64,000 nt of DNA from NCBI RefSeq assembly GCF_023155855.1, contig NZ_JAKNUT010000002.1, positions 310,001 to 374,000 of the forward strand, written 5' to 3'. This DNA comes from Microbacterium aoyamense (lineage in GTDB: Bacteria; Actinomycetota; Actinomycetes; Actinomycetales; Microbacteriaceae). Under the pieces are notes generated by a model that worked only from the letters and a program-made list of their open reading frames with translations, was not told where the DNA came from and ran no database searches. Both the position numbers and the translations under genes were made by a program. Every line of letters begins with the position of its first letter. Position 1 is the first letter of the stretch. Shown here one piece after another: positions 45,044 to 52,927 of the stretch.

Positions 45044-45284
45044 GACGACAGTCTGGCAGGGCTGGCCGACGCGTTTCGCGGCGCTGTAGCGCCATCCTCG
45101 ACCGGGGGTCGCGATCCGCGGTCATGGAGCGCTCGTGCAGCAGATTGCGCCCCTCACTTCGCCGGCCCGGAAAGTGGGGGCGCGAATTTCGGTCACGCGG
45201 CGGTCGTCGCCGCAGTTTACGGGCGACATGGGCGGCACGCGGTTCGACGTCGTCGGCTCGCCCCTGCGCGCGGGTGCGGACTGA
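45044..45284. other. Intergenic region without a gene
   Basis: 241 bases between the exonuclease start and the end of the secreted protein. No coding pattern or strong hairpin was seen beyond the CAGACT box at 45050-45055, the presumed -10 of the exonuclease. Confidence 0.5.
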
Positions 45285-46061
45285 TCAGCAGCCGGGACCG
45301 CGCGGATTCTCGGCGCACGACGCCAGCACGAGCGCTGTGCGCGCCTCGAAGATCCGGATGCTGTGGCCAGACGTGGATGCCGTGACCTGACCGATGACCG
45401 GGCGCCAGTTCCCCGTGCCGAAGTCGACTGCCGCGTCGTACAGCACGCGCACGGATGCCGCGTAGGTGCCGTGTTCGCGGTAGGCATGGCTCGTCGCGGT
45501 CGGCGTGAACTGCGCGGCCCCCAGACGTGCCCACGTGACGCCTCCGCTCGCCGAACGCTGCGTCGCACCGTCGCCGTAGTCGAAGACGAAGCCCGCCGGC
45601 ACGAACCGCACGGTCACCGGGAAGCCGAGCAGGTCGCCGGAGATGTGCTGGACGGATGCCGCGGCCACGAGATTCGTCGGAAGCCCCGCCACCCCGAGCC
45701 CGGCGGGCTCCGTTGCAATGCTCGGTGCTGCCGGGCGGAACGAGACGAGGTCCTCGGCGTAGACCGTGGGGAGCGCGCCGACCGCGTAGCCGCAGCGGTT
45801 GTCGAGCTGGTCGTCGCACGTGTCGCGGCCGGGAATCGGACGCGGGCTGGGGATGCCGGGCCCGTTCGATCCGGATTCCGAGCCGGCGTCGGGCCCCGCC
45901 CCCGGAGTCGAGGTCGAACCTGTCACGTCGACGTGATCGCCGCCGTTGGTGGTGCTCGCACAGAGGCCGGATGACACCTGGACTGCGCTGCAGGGCTCGG
46001 CGGCGTGAGTGGACGACGAGACGCTCAGCGCAAGCGCAAGAGTCAACAACGTCGCTAGCAC
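45285..46061 (-). CDS. Secreted protein with PKD-like domain
   Basis: A 258-residue exported protein with an N-terminal signal peptide (MLATLLTLALALSVSSSTHA, cleavage near AAEP). A Ser/Gly/Pro-rich linker with TGSTSTPGAGPDAGSESGSN follows. A beta-rich region contains FVFDYGDGATQRSASGG and AYREHGTYAASVRVLY, the usual PKD strand and turn pattern. Six cysteines suggest disulfides. The ATG overlaps the upstream lipoprotein gene by seven bases, so they are translationally coupled. Function unknown; probably cell-surface. Confidence 0.8.
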   Translation of the reverse strand: MLATLLTLALALSVSSSTHAAEPCSAVQVSSGLCASTTNGGDHVDVTGSTSTPGAGPDAGSESGSNGPGIPSPRPIPGRDTCDDQLDNRCGYAVGALPTVYAEDLVSFRPAAPSIATEPAGLGVAGLPTNLVAAASVQHISGDLLGFPVTVRFVPAGFVFDYGDGATQRSASGGVTWARLGAAQFTPTATSHAYREHGTYAASVRVLYDAAVDFGTGNWRPVIGQVTASTSGHSIRIFEARTALVLASCAENPRGPGC

Positions 46062-46600
46062 TCTGCACCGGCTTTCCCCGGCTCCACGAAGTCGATGATG
46101 AGCGCGGTCTCCGATGACTTAGATGGAGCGAAGCTGACCTGGATCGATTGGAGGGTGGCCCGATCGGGTGGCAGTACTGACCTGCCCGAGGCATCGATGA
46201 TGTCTACTCCCTCAGAGAGCAAGCACACGTCCGCGGTCAGCTCGAGCGGTCGGAGCGTCGCGCGACTGAAGTCGATGGCCGTGATGGTGCTCTTACCTCG
46301 CAGGGCGTATCCCTCTGCGTGGAGCTCGGAGAACGTCCCACGATCGCTCGCATTCAATTCCCCGGTAGTCCAGGCATACACGGCCTCGAAAGTGCTCGGG
46401 TCGGCCAGATCGACCTGGTTCAACGCATCCACATACGCCCGATACGTCTCTTCCGCCGCGGCGAACGCCTCTTCCTCCGTCGCGAACGTCGCGATGGTCG
46501 GCGACGAAGACGGCACGGAATCGGCAGCCGCGCTGCACCCCACGAGTGCAGACGCCGCGAGCGACAAAACGGCGAGAGACCACAGCATCCGGAACTTCAC
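46055..46600 (-). CDS. Predicted lipoprotein
   Basis: A 181-residue protein with a lipoprotein signal (MLWSLAVLSLAASALVGCSA, lipobox ALVGC). The soluble part begins with an NTF2-like helix, TEEEAFAAAEETYRAYVDALNQVD. It resembles small actinobacterial lipoproteins, but no ligand can be inferred. The GTG at 46600 is preferred because TACGGT lies seven bases before it. It lies just upstream of and overlaps the PKD-like secreted protein gene. Confidence 0.8.
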   Translation of the reverse strand: MKFRMLWSLAVLSLAASALVGCSAAADSVPSSSPTIATFATEEEAFAAAEETYRAYVDALNQVDLADPSTFEAVYAWTTGELNASDRGTFSELHAEGYALRGKSTITAIDFSRATLRPLELTADVCLLSEGVDIIDASGRSVLPPDRATLQSIQVSFAPSKSSETALIIDFVEPGKAGAEC

Positions 46601-46607
46601 GCCGACA

Positions 46608-46613
46608 ACCGTA
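46608..46613 (-). promoter_or_regulatory. Predicted -10 box of the lipoprotein/PKD operon
   Basis: TACGGT on the minus strand, seven bases before the GTG. Confidence 0.4.
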
Positions 46614-46695
46614 AGCACCGGGCACGTGAACCGTCCGCGATTTATCCACACCGACGCCCCTGTGCAGAAGAGGACCTTCCTGCCATTCTTGCCCC

Positions 46696-47061
46696 ATGAG
46701 CATTCGCCGCATCGCCGCCGTCGCCGTCCTCGCCGTCGCCTTCGCGCTCACCGCCTGCACGTCCGCGGGCACGCCCGTCATCGCCCCTGTGACGATGGAC
46801 GTGAACGACCTGCAGGGCGCGACGGTCGACCTCAAGGTCGGGCAGGTGCTCAACATCAACACCGGCAGCCTCGCGGTGACGAGCTACAGCGGCGAGGTCG
46901 AAGACACGAGCATCGCCGAGTTCGTGAAGGGCTCCGACACGCAGGACGCCCAGTTCAATCCCGGTGTCAAGGGTCTCGCCGAGGGATCGACGAAGGTCGT
47001 GCTGTCGAACAGCGACGGCGGCATCGAGGACGTCACCTTCACAGTGGACGTCACGTCCTGA
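46696..47061 (+). CDS. Small predicted lipoprotein
   Basis: A 121-residue protein with a lipoprotein signal (IAAVAVLAVAFALTACTS, lipobox LTAC). It then has a beta-rich segment including VDLKVGQVLNINTGSL, VEDTSIAEFVKG, NPGVKGLAEGSTKVVLSNSDGG and VTFTVDV, suggestive of a small Ig-like (bacterial Ig type 2) fold. The weak -10 CATTCT lies six bases before the ATG. It ends over the tail of the DUF1653 gene on the other strand. Confidence 0.8.
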   Translation: MSIRRIAAVAVLAVAFALTACTSAGTPVIAPVTMDVNDLQGATVDLKVGQVLNINTGSLAVTSYSGEVEDTSIAEFVKGSDTQDAQFNPGVKGLAEGSTKVVLSNSDGGIEDVTFTVDVTS

Positions 47062-47254
47062 CGAACCGCGGCCCCGAATAGCCGTCGCGCGAGACGGTCT
47101 CGGTCCACATCGACGCGGGCCGCACCCACAGCCCGCCGTCGCCGGAGACCGCGCGATACACGACGTGCTCCTCTTCGGTCTCGCTGTGGCGCGCGACGCC
47201 GATGACTTCGTACTCGGCGCCCTTGAAGTGCCGATATCTGCCGGGTTCGATCAT
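47051..47254 (-). CDS. DUF1653-family protein
   Basis: A 67-residue protein with the DUF1653 pattern: GRYRHFKGAEYEVIGVARHSE, EEHVVYRAVSGDGGLWVRPASMW and FVR. Its function is unknown. The ATG shares four bases with the stop of the FUSC gene, so it is translationally coupled. Its 3' end overlaps the lipoprotein gene by 11 bases. Confidence 0.88.
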   Translation of the reverse strand: MIEPGRYRHFKGAEYEVIGVARHSETEEEHVVYRAVSGDGGLWVRPASMWTETVSRDGYSGPRFVRT

Positions 47255-48261
47255 TCGCTCAGTGCCTCGTGGATTCGTCTCAGGTCTTCCAGCATGGATC
47301 CGATGAGCATCCAATGCTCGGAGTTCGGTGCCCGCACGTCCACCGGCCGCGTGAGCGCCGGCAGTTCGTCGGGCTCGACGGCCGCGCCACCTCCGACGAT
47401 CCGCACGTCGTGCGCCGCGCGGCGCAGCTGCTCGGCGATCGCCTGGACGACCGGCTCATCGGTGACAGACGGGTCGTAGTGGTCGGCGAAGGCGCGCGTC
47501 ATGCCGATGGTCTGCGTGACGATCGGTGCGAAGCGGTCGAGCTCCGCCCGCAGCGCCGCGAGTTCGCTGCGATGCGCGCGCCGGGGGTTGAGAGTGAGGG
47601 AGTCGGATGCCTCGGCCAGCGCGGCATCCGCCTTCTCTCTCATGGGCTTCATGAGTCGCGCCTCGAGCAGCAGCTCTTCGACCTGCGCACGCGAGCGGGG
47701 CGATTCGAGCGCGCTGGCAAGCCGTTCCAGCGACGCGGCGAGCTCCGCCGCGAGCCCGTCGACGGCGTCACGCGCCGGGGAGACGGCGACGGGCGGCACG
47801 ATGACGAGGTTGACGACGATGCCGATGGCCGCGCCCAGGAGCGTCTCGAGGATGCGGTCCAGCGCATAGCTCGGCGTCGTCCCGCCGAGGGCGAGGACGA
47901 GCAGCGCGCTGATCGCCACCTGATTGGCGGTACCCGGCGTCATCCGCAGCGCCCACGCCACGAGCAGCGCGATGACCGTCGCGAGCAGGATCACCCACGT
48001 CGCGCCGCCGAACGCGATGCCCAGGGCGGACGCGATGACGACGCCGGCGATGACCCCGATGGAGCGTTCGAGCGCCTTCGTGAGCGACTGGTTGACACTC
48101 GGCTGCACGACCAGCAGCGCCGCGATCGCGGCGAAGACGGGAGGCGGTCCCTGGATGAGCCAACCTGCGAGCAGCCACGCCGCGATCGTCGCAGCCGCCG
48201 ACTTGAGCACCTGCAGGAACGGCGACCGGCGCGGCGCGCGGAGAGCGGCGGTCATGCGCAT
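47251..48261 (-). CDS. FUSC-family aromatic-acid-exporter-type membrane protein
   Basis: A 336-residue protein with six membrane helices in the first half (from AAATIAAWLLAGWLIQG to AAIGIVVNLVIVPP). The cytoplasmic helical domain follows (ELAASLERLASALESPRSRAQVEELLLEAR). This matches the FUSC/YccS/AaeB half-size exporters. The substrate is not known. A TACGCT box lies six bases before the ATG. Confidence 0.85.
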   Translation of the reverse strand: MRMTAALRAPRRSPFLQVLKSAAATIAAWLLAGWLIQGPPPVFAAIAALLVVQPSVNQSLTKALERSIGVIAGVVIASALGIAFGGATWVILLATVIALLVAWALRMTPGTANQVAISALLVLALGGTTPSYALDRILETLLGAAIGIVVNLVIVPPVAVSPARDAVDGLAAELAASLERLASALESPRSRAQVEELLLEARLMKPMREKADAALAEASDSLTLNPRRAHRSELAALRAELDRFAPIVTQTIGMTRAFADHYDPSVTDEPVVQAIAEQLRRAAHDVRIVGGGAAVEPDELPALTRPVDVRAPNSEHWMLIGSMLEDLRRIHEALSE

Positions 48262-48267
48262 GGGTCG

Positions 48268-48273
48268 AGCGTA
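48268..48273 (-). promoter_or_regulatory. Predicted -10 box, leaderless start of the FUSC gene
   Basis: TACGCT on the minus strand, six bases before the ATG at 48261. Confidence 0.5.
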
Positions 48274-48306
48274 GCCGCGCGGTCCGCGGCGTCGGGAGCG
48301 GGGCGG

Positions 48307-49323
48307 CTACCCCTCCATCTCGTCGATGTAGCGACGCACCACCGGCCACGCGCCCTCGGACGAGTTCGACAGGATCGTGACGGTGAGCCCGGTCTGGGGG
48401 TCGTGACGCGTCCAGGCAGAGACGCCGGCGTCGTATCCCGTCAGGATGAGCCCTGGTCCGTCCTCGTCGAGGTAGAGGCCGAGGCCGTAGCGCAGGTCTT
48501 CGTCCTCGTCGACGTTGCGCGGTGCCGTCATGAGGTCGCGGGTCGCGGCATCCACGATCCGTCCGCCGACGAACGCGCGCCAGAACGTCGAGATGTCGGA
48601 TGCCGTCGTGAACGCGCCCCCGTCGCCGCTGCCGCGGATCGGCAGGTGCAGCAGGTTGGTGCGCAGCGACGCGGGATCCTCGTAGAGATAGCCGAGCGCC
48701 GCGTCGCCCGGCAGCTCGTCGGTGCGCAGGTACCCCGTGTGCGGGAGACCCGCGCGGTCGAGGACCCGCGCCTGCACGAGCTCGTGGAAGGGCGTCCCAC
48801 TCGCGCGCTGCGCGACGAGGGCGAGGAGCATGAAGCCGCCGTTGTTGTACTGGAACGTCTCGCCGGGCGGGGTCTTCTGGGGGAATCCGTCGAGCATCGG
48901 CACGAACGCCTCGACGTCGGTCAGCGTGTGCACCGGCAGGGTCAGGACGTAGTCATCCACCTCCCAGTCGGCCTCCTCATCGAGGTAGTCGCCGATGCCC
49001 GAGGTGTGGGCCAGCAGCTGCTCGATCGTGACGTCGTCGTCGACGAGCGGCAGATCCGAGCCGAGCACGGAGCGCACGCGCGTGTCGAGTGACAGGAGGC
49101 CGTCCTGGACGAGCGACATCACGGCGATCGCCGTGAAGCCCTTCGAGAGACTCGCGACCGCGAAGCGGGTCTCGGTCGTGTTCGGGATCCCGTGCCCGCG
49201 ATCGGCGAGACCGTAGGCCCCGGCGAAGACGGTCTCGCCTTCGACGTCGATGCGGATCGTGCCCGACATGCCCTTGCCGCGGGCTGTCTCATCGAGGGCG
49301 GCGCCCAGTTCGTCGGGGGTCAT
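48307..49323 (-). CDS. Serine hydrolase, class C beta-lactamase/penicillin-binding-protein-like
   Basis: A 338-residue protein with the serine beta-lactamase fold. SxxK is in VASLSKGFTAIAV (about residue 55). The YxN element is TFQYNNGGFMLLALV (about 148). HTSGIGDYL is the usual segment between. No signal peptide is seen, so a cytoplasmic esterase or peptidase (EstB-like) is more likely than a resistance enzyme. The start was set at 49323 from the TACCCT box six bases upstream. Confidence 0.88.
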   Translation of the reverse strand: MTPDELGAALDETARGKGMSGTIRIDVEGETVFAGAYGLADRGHGIPNTTETRFAVASLSKGFTAIAVMSLVQDGLLSLDTRVRSVLGSDLPLVDDDVTIEQLLAHTSGIGDYLDEEADWEVDDYVLTLPVHTLTDVEAFVPMLDGFPQKTPPGETFQYNNGGFMLLALVAQRASGTPFHELVQARVLDRAGLPHTGYLRTDELPGDAALGYLYEDPASLRTNLLHLPIRGSGDGGAFTTASDISTFWRAFVGGRIVDAATRDLMTAPRNVDEDEDLRYGLGLYLDEDGPGLILTGYDAGVSAWTRHDPQTGLTVTILSNSSEGAWPVVRRYIDEMEG

Positions 49324-49357
49324 GCCGCCAGGGTACGCCTGGCCGTAGGCTCGATGC
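49324..49357. promoter_or_regulatory. 34-bp divergent leaderless promoter pair
   Basis: Minus strand: TACCCT (49335-49330), six bases before the hydrolase ATG. Plus strand: TAGGCT (49346-49351), six bases before the dehydrogenase ATG. The -35 position of each falls on or beside the start codon of the other, so RNA polymerase could probably not occupy both at once. Confidence 0.6.
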
Positions 49358-50407
49358 ATGCTCGCCACCGTCATCCACGCCGCCCACGACATCCGCGTCG
49401 AAGAGGTTCCCGATCCCGTGCTCTCCACCGGGGGCGACGCGATCGTGCGGGTCGTCGCGGCGTGCGTGTGCGGTTCGGACCTCTGGCCCTACCGCGGCGT
49501 CACGCCGACGAACGAGCCGCACCGCATCGGCCATGAGTTCGTCGGCGTCGTCGAGGCCGTCGGCCCCGATGTCGAGCTCGTCAAGGAGGGCGATTTCGTC
49601 ATCGCCCCCTTCTACGTGTGCGACGGCACGTGCCTCAACTGCCGCAACGGCGTCTCGACCTCGTGCCTCGGCGGCGGATGGTGGGGGAGCGACGACCGAC
49701 TCGGCGGGTTCGCCGACGGCGGGCAGGGAGAGCGCGTGCGCGTGCCCCTCGCCGACGGCACGCTCGCCGTCGTCCCCGGGCCCGTCGCGCCGGAAGAGAT
49801 CCCCGGCCTGCTCACGCTCAGCGATGTGATGGGCACGGGTTGGCACGCCGCCGTTTCGGCGGGAGTGCGCTCGGGGGAGTCCGTCGCGGTCGTCGGCGAC
49901 GGCGCCGTCGGCCTGTGCGCGATCATCGCCGCGAAGCGGCTGGGCGCCACGACGATCATCGCGATGTCGCGGCATCCGCAGCGCCAGGCGCTCGCGCGCC
50001 GCTTCGGCGCGACGCACATCGTCGAAGAGCGGGGGGATGCCGGAGTGGATGCCGTGCGCGAGCTCACCGACGGCATCGGGGCGGACCGCGTGCTCGAGTG
50101 CGTCGGCACGAAGGAGTCGATGGATCAGGCTCTGCGCTCGACGCGCCCGGGCGGCATGGTGGGGTACGTCGGCGTTCCCAACGGCGGGCCCGAGCTGCCG
50201 ATCCGCTCGATGTTCAGCCGCAACGTCGGCGTCAACGGAGGTGTCGCGCCCGTCCGTGGTTACATCGAGGAGCTCCTGCCCGATGTGCGCTCCGGCGCGA
50301 TCGAGCCGGGTCTCGTCTTCGATCTGGAGCTTCCGCTGACCGAGGCCGCCGAGGCGTACGCCGCGATGGACGAGCGCCGCGCGACGAAGGTCCTGCTGCG
50401 GCCGTGA
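49358..50407 (+). CDS. Zinc-dependent alcohol dehydrogenase family (MDR)
   Basis: This 349-residue medium-chain dehydrogenase has CVCGSDLWPYRG (catalytic zinc Cys), GHEFVGVVEAVGPDV, and the structural-zinc cysteines in YVCDGTCLNCRNGVSTSCLGG. The nucleotide-binding loop is VAVVGDGAVGLCAIIAAKRLG. GMVGYVGVPNGG and VFDLELPLTEAAEAYAAMDERRA close the fold. The substrate is undefined. It has a leaderless-type start and overlaps the following zinc-finger gene by four bases. Confidence 0.92.
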   Translation: MLATVIHAAHDIRVEEVPDPVLSTGGDAIVRVVAACVCGSDLWPYRGVTPTNEPHRIGHEFVGVVEAVGPDVELVKEGDFVIAPFYVCDGTCLNCRNGVSTSCLGGGWWGSDDRLGGFADGGQGERVRVPLADGTLAVVPGPVAPEEIPGLLTLSDVMGTGWHAAVSAGVRSGESVAVVGDGAVGLCAIIAAKRLGATTIIAMSRHPQRQALARRFGATHIVEERGDAGVDAVRELTDGIGADRVLECVGTKESMDQALRSTRPGGMVGYVGVPNGGPELPIRSMFSRNVGVNGGVAPVRGYIEELLPDVRSGAIEPGLVFDLELPLTEAAEAYAAMDERRATKVLLRP

Positions 50408-50748
50408 ACCCTCGCGACGCGCTCGAGGCGCGCCGCCGCGATGTCCTCACGCGCCTGGCGCACCTCGACGACGTGCTCGCGGGGCTGCGCCAGGACCGCG
50501 GCGCCGACAGCGCCGACGACGAGCACGATCCCGAAGGGGCGACGCTCTCGGGCGAGTGGTCGCGGCTCGAAGGGCTGCGTTCCGACGCGGCGCGCGAGGT
50601 CGAAGAGGTGGATGCCGCGCTCGCCCGCGTGGCCGCGGGTTCGTACGGCGTCTGCACGGACTGCGGCCGCGACATCCCGTCCGCACGTCTCGCCGCGCGA
50701 CCCGACGCGACCCGCTGCGTCGCCTGCGCGGAGCGCGCCGGAGGGTAG
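50404..50748 (+). CDS. DksA/TraR-type C4 zinc finger protein
   Basis: A 114-residue protein with an N-terminal helical hairpin (LEARRRDVLTRLAHLDDVLAGL, then LRSDAAREVEEVDAALARVAAGS). A zinc finger GVCTDCGRDIPSARLAARPDATRCVACAERAG is at residues about 80-112, with two CxxC pairs. The family regulates RNA polymerase in proteobacteria; in actinobacteria its role is less clear. The GTG overlaps the dehydrogenase stop by four bases. Confidence 0.9.
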   Translation: MNPRDALEARRRDVLTRLAHLDDVLAGLRQDRGADSADDEHDPEGATLSGEWSRLEGLRSDAAREVEEVDAALARVAAGSYGVCTDCGRDIPSARLAARPDATRCVACAERAGG

Positions 50749-50769
50749 CGCGGGGCCTGACCTCACTGC

Positions 50770-52314
50770 TCAGTCGAACGCGAGCACACGGTCGCCCCAG
50801 CTGCTGCGCAGCGCGGCATCCAGATCGTCCACGATGCGGTCGGTCGCATCGATCACGAGCGTCGACCGGTTCTCGAGGTCGTACGCCGGCCAGAGCGGCT
50901 CGGCGGCATCGATCTCGGCGCCGGGTGTCGCGCCGCGCGCGAACGCGATCCAGCGGGCCTGGACGCGCCGGGACACCTCCTCGGCGATGCGACGACCCCC
51001 GAGCCAGAAGGTCGGGTCGATCCGTCCGCGTGAGAAGTTGTCCCACACGTAGGCGAGCTCCGCGCCGTGGGTCGCACCGATCGCGAGGGCGTCGAGCGCG
51101 GGTGTGGAGTGATCGAACCGGTAGAGCCAGACATCGGCGACTCGACTGTGTCCCTCCGCGATCCAGATCGTCGGCAGGCGGAAGGCGATGTCGCGTGCGA
51201 CGCCCGAGCCGACCGCCCGCTGCCGCACGCCCTCGTATGCCCGCAGCACCGTCGCACGGTCGGGCAGGGGCAGGTCGGGCCGCTCCGCCCTCATGTCGGC
51301 GAACATCTTCAGGATGCGGTCCTCGGTGACCGGCATGAGCGGACTCTTCATGTGGATGAAGAACGACGCCTCGTCGTGGTTGGTCCCGATGAGCAGCGGG
51401 ACCGGGATGCCGCGGCCCGACGACAGCACGTCCGCCGGCGCTTCGGGGAGCAGGTCGCCGTCCACGACCGGGGCGAAGGCGAGCGTGCCCGGCGCCTCGG
51501 TGGGCACGCCGGCGTAGACGACCATGCCGGCCTTGACGATGTCGTCGACGGCGAGTTCGCGCACACCGGCGGCGGACGAGGCATCCATCCCCGCCGCCGT
51601 CAGGAACTGCTCGGCGACGCGTCGAGCTCGCACGGGGCCGTACATGCTCGTCGCGGGGGAAGACTCCGCGATCGCCCGGTGGAAGAGTCCCTCCGCCGAG
51701 GGCGTGGCGAGGAGCGTCGTGACGAGCCCGCCTCCCGCGGACTCGCCGAAGATCGTCACACGGTCGGGATCGCCGCCGAACGCCGCGATGTTGACCTGCA
51801 CCCACCGCAGGGCGAGCAGCACGTCCTTGAGGGCGAGGTTCCCGTCGTAGGGGTCCTCCGGGGTCGCGTACGACCTCAGGTCGAGGAACCCGAGCGCACC
51901 GATGCGGTAGTTGAGCGTCACGACGACGAGATCGCCCCGGGTCACCAGGTTCGTCGCGTCGAACATGGGCTGGCTGCCGGCGCCGTACGTGTACGCGCCC
52001 CCGTGGAGCCACACCATGACGGGACGCGGAGCGTGAGGCGGCGAAGACGGCGTCCAGACGTTGAGGAACAGGCAGTCCTCGTCGATGCGCGCATCAGGCC
52101 CGAGGTCGAGCACGGGAAGCCGCTGCTGGGGGGCTGTGGCGCCGAATGCGAGGGCGTCCACCTCGCCCGCGGGCTCGGCGGCGACGGGGTCGCGGAACCG
52201 CCGGGATCCGACGGGCGCCTGCGCGTAGCGGATGCCCCGCCACACGCTCACGCCGCGCGACGTCTCGCCGCGGAAGGTCCCGGCCGCGCATGCGGCCACC
52301 GGTGCATCCGTCAT
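50770..52314 (-). CDS. Type B carboxylesterase family protein
   Basis: A 514-residue alpha/beta hydrolase of the carboxylesterase/para-nitrobenzyl esterase group. It has the oxyanion segment VMVWLHGGAYTYGAGSQ, the nucleophile elbow VTIFGESAGGGLV (catalytic Ser about residue 198), the partner Glu region, and a catalytic His in IGATHGAELAYVWDN. No signal peptide, so it is probably intracellular. GGGAGGA precedes the ATG, and a TAGACT box (minus 52341-52336) would give a leader of about 20 bases. Confidence 0.92.
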   Translation of the reverse strand: MTDAPVAACAAGTFRGETSRGVSVWRGIRYAQAPVGSRRFRDPVAAEPAGEVDALAFGATAPQQRLPVLDLGPDARIDEDCLFLNVWTPSSPPHAPRPVMVWLHGGAYTYGAGSQPMFDATNLVTRGDLVVVTLNYRIGALGFLDLRSYATPEDPYDGNLALKDVLLALRWVQVNIAAFGGDPDRVTIFGESAGGGLVTTLLATPSAEGLFHRAIAESSPATSMYGPVRARRVAEQFLTAAGMDASSAAGVRELAVDDIVKAGMVVYAGVPTEAPGTLAFAPVVDGDLLPEAPADVLSSGRGIPVPLLIGTNHDEASFFIHMKSPLMPVTEDRILKMFADMRAERPDLPLPDRATVLRAYEGVRQRAVGSGVARDIAFRLPTIWIAEGHSRVADVWLYRFDHSTPALDALAIGATHGAELAYVWDNFSRGRIDPTFWLGGRRIAEEVSRRVQARWIAFARGATPGAEIDAAEPLWPAYDLENRSTLVIDATDRIVDDLDAALRSSWGDRVLAFD

Positions 52315-52353
52315 CCGATCCTCCCGATCGCGGTCAGTCTAGGAGACCGCTCG

Positions 52354-52359
52354 TAGAGT
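52354..52359 (+). promoter_or_regulatory. Predicted -10 box, leaderless start of the YchJ-type gene
   Basis: TAGAGT lies six bases before the ATG at 52366. It faces the carboxylesterase promoter on the other strand. Confidence 0.5.
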
Positions 52360-52365
52360 GGCGGG

Positions 52366-52746
52366 ATGAGTCCGCGCGCCGCGTCACCGTGCCCCTGCGG
52401 CAGCGGCGAGTCCTTCGATGGATGCTGCGGCCCGCTCCTCGCGGGGGAGCTCGCCGCGTCGCCCGAGGCGCTCATGCGCTCGCGCTACGTCGCGTACGCG
52501 CTCGGCGATCTCGCGTACGTCGCCCGGACATGGCATCCCGGCACACGGCCGGACGTTCTCGAGCCCACTCCGGGGCTGCACTGGACGGGGCTCGAGGTCG
52601 TCGCCGCCGAGCACGGCGAGAAGCGGGGAACGGTCGAGTTCCGCGCGCGATGGCGAGAGGCCGGGCGCGCGGGCGAGATGCACGAGCGGAGCCGCTTCGT
52701 GCGCCAGAGCGGGCGGTGGTGGTACCTCGACGGCGAGGTGCGCTGA
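52366..52746 (+). CDS. YchJ-family protein, UPF0225 type
   Basis: A 126-residue protein with a SEC-C-like metal motif at the N-terminus, SPCPCGSGESFDGCCGPLL. The NTF2-like YchJ domain follows: MRSRYVAYALGDLAYVARTWHPGTRP and LEVVAAEHGEKRGTVEFRARW. It ends with FVRQSGRWWYLDGE. Its biochemical role is not established. Confidence 0.9.
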   Translation: MSPRAASPCPCGSGESFDGCCGPLLAGELAASPEALMRSRYVAYALGDLAYVARTWHPGTRPDVLEPTPGLHWTGLEVVAAEHGEKRGTVEFRARWREAGRAGEMHERSRFVRQSGRWWYLDGEVR

Positions 52747-52776
52747 GGAACATTCCGGGCGACAGGGGCGTTCTGG

Positions 52777-52927
52777 TAGTCTTGAGACGTCACTCGTGTG
52801 GCTTCATTGCCGTGCGTCCAAGACATCGTAAGAAAATCCATTCGCTTCCGCCGAAGCATCCGCGTGCATCCGTGCGCGTATGCGGCGCGAAGCCCGATAC
52901 CCACACCCAACAAGGACAACCCCCTAC
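52777..52927 (+). promoter_or_regulatory. rpsA promoter and long 5' leader
   Basis: TAGTCT at 52777-52782 would start a leader of about 140 bases, unusually long here. It contains a small hairpin (GCTTC-CGCC-GAAGC at about 52847-52860) and a GCGTG/CGCGT-rich region. AAGGA lies about nine bases before the ATG. S1 autoregulates its mRNA in E. coli; whether this leader does so is inference. Confidence 0.4.
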
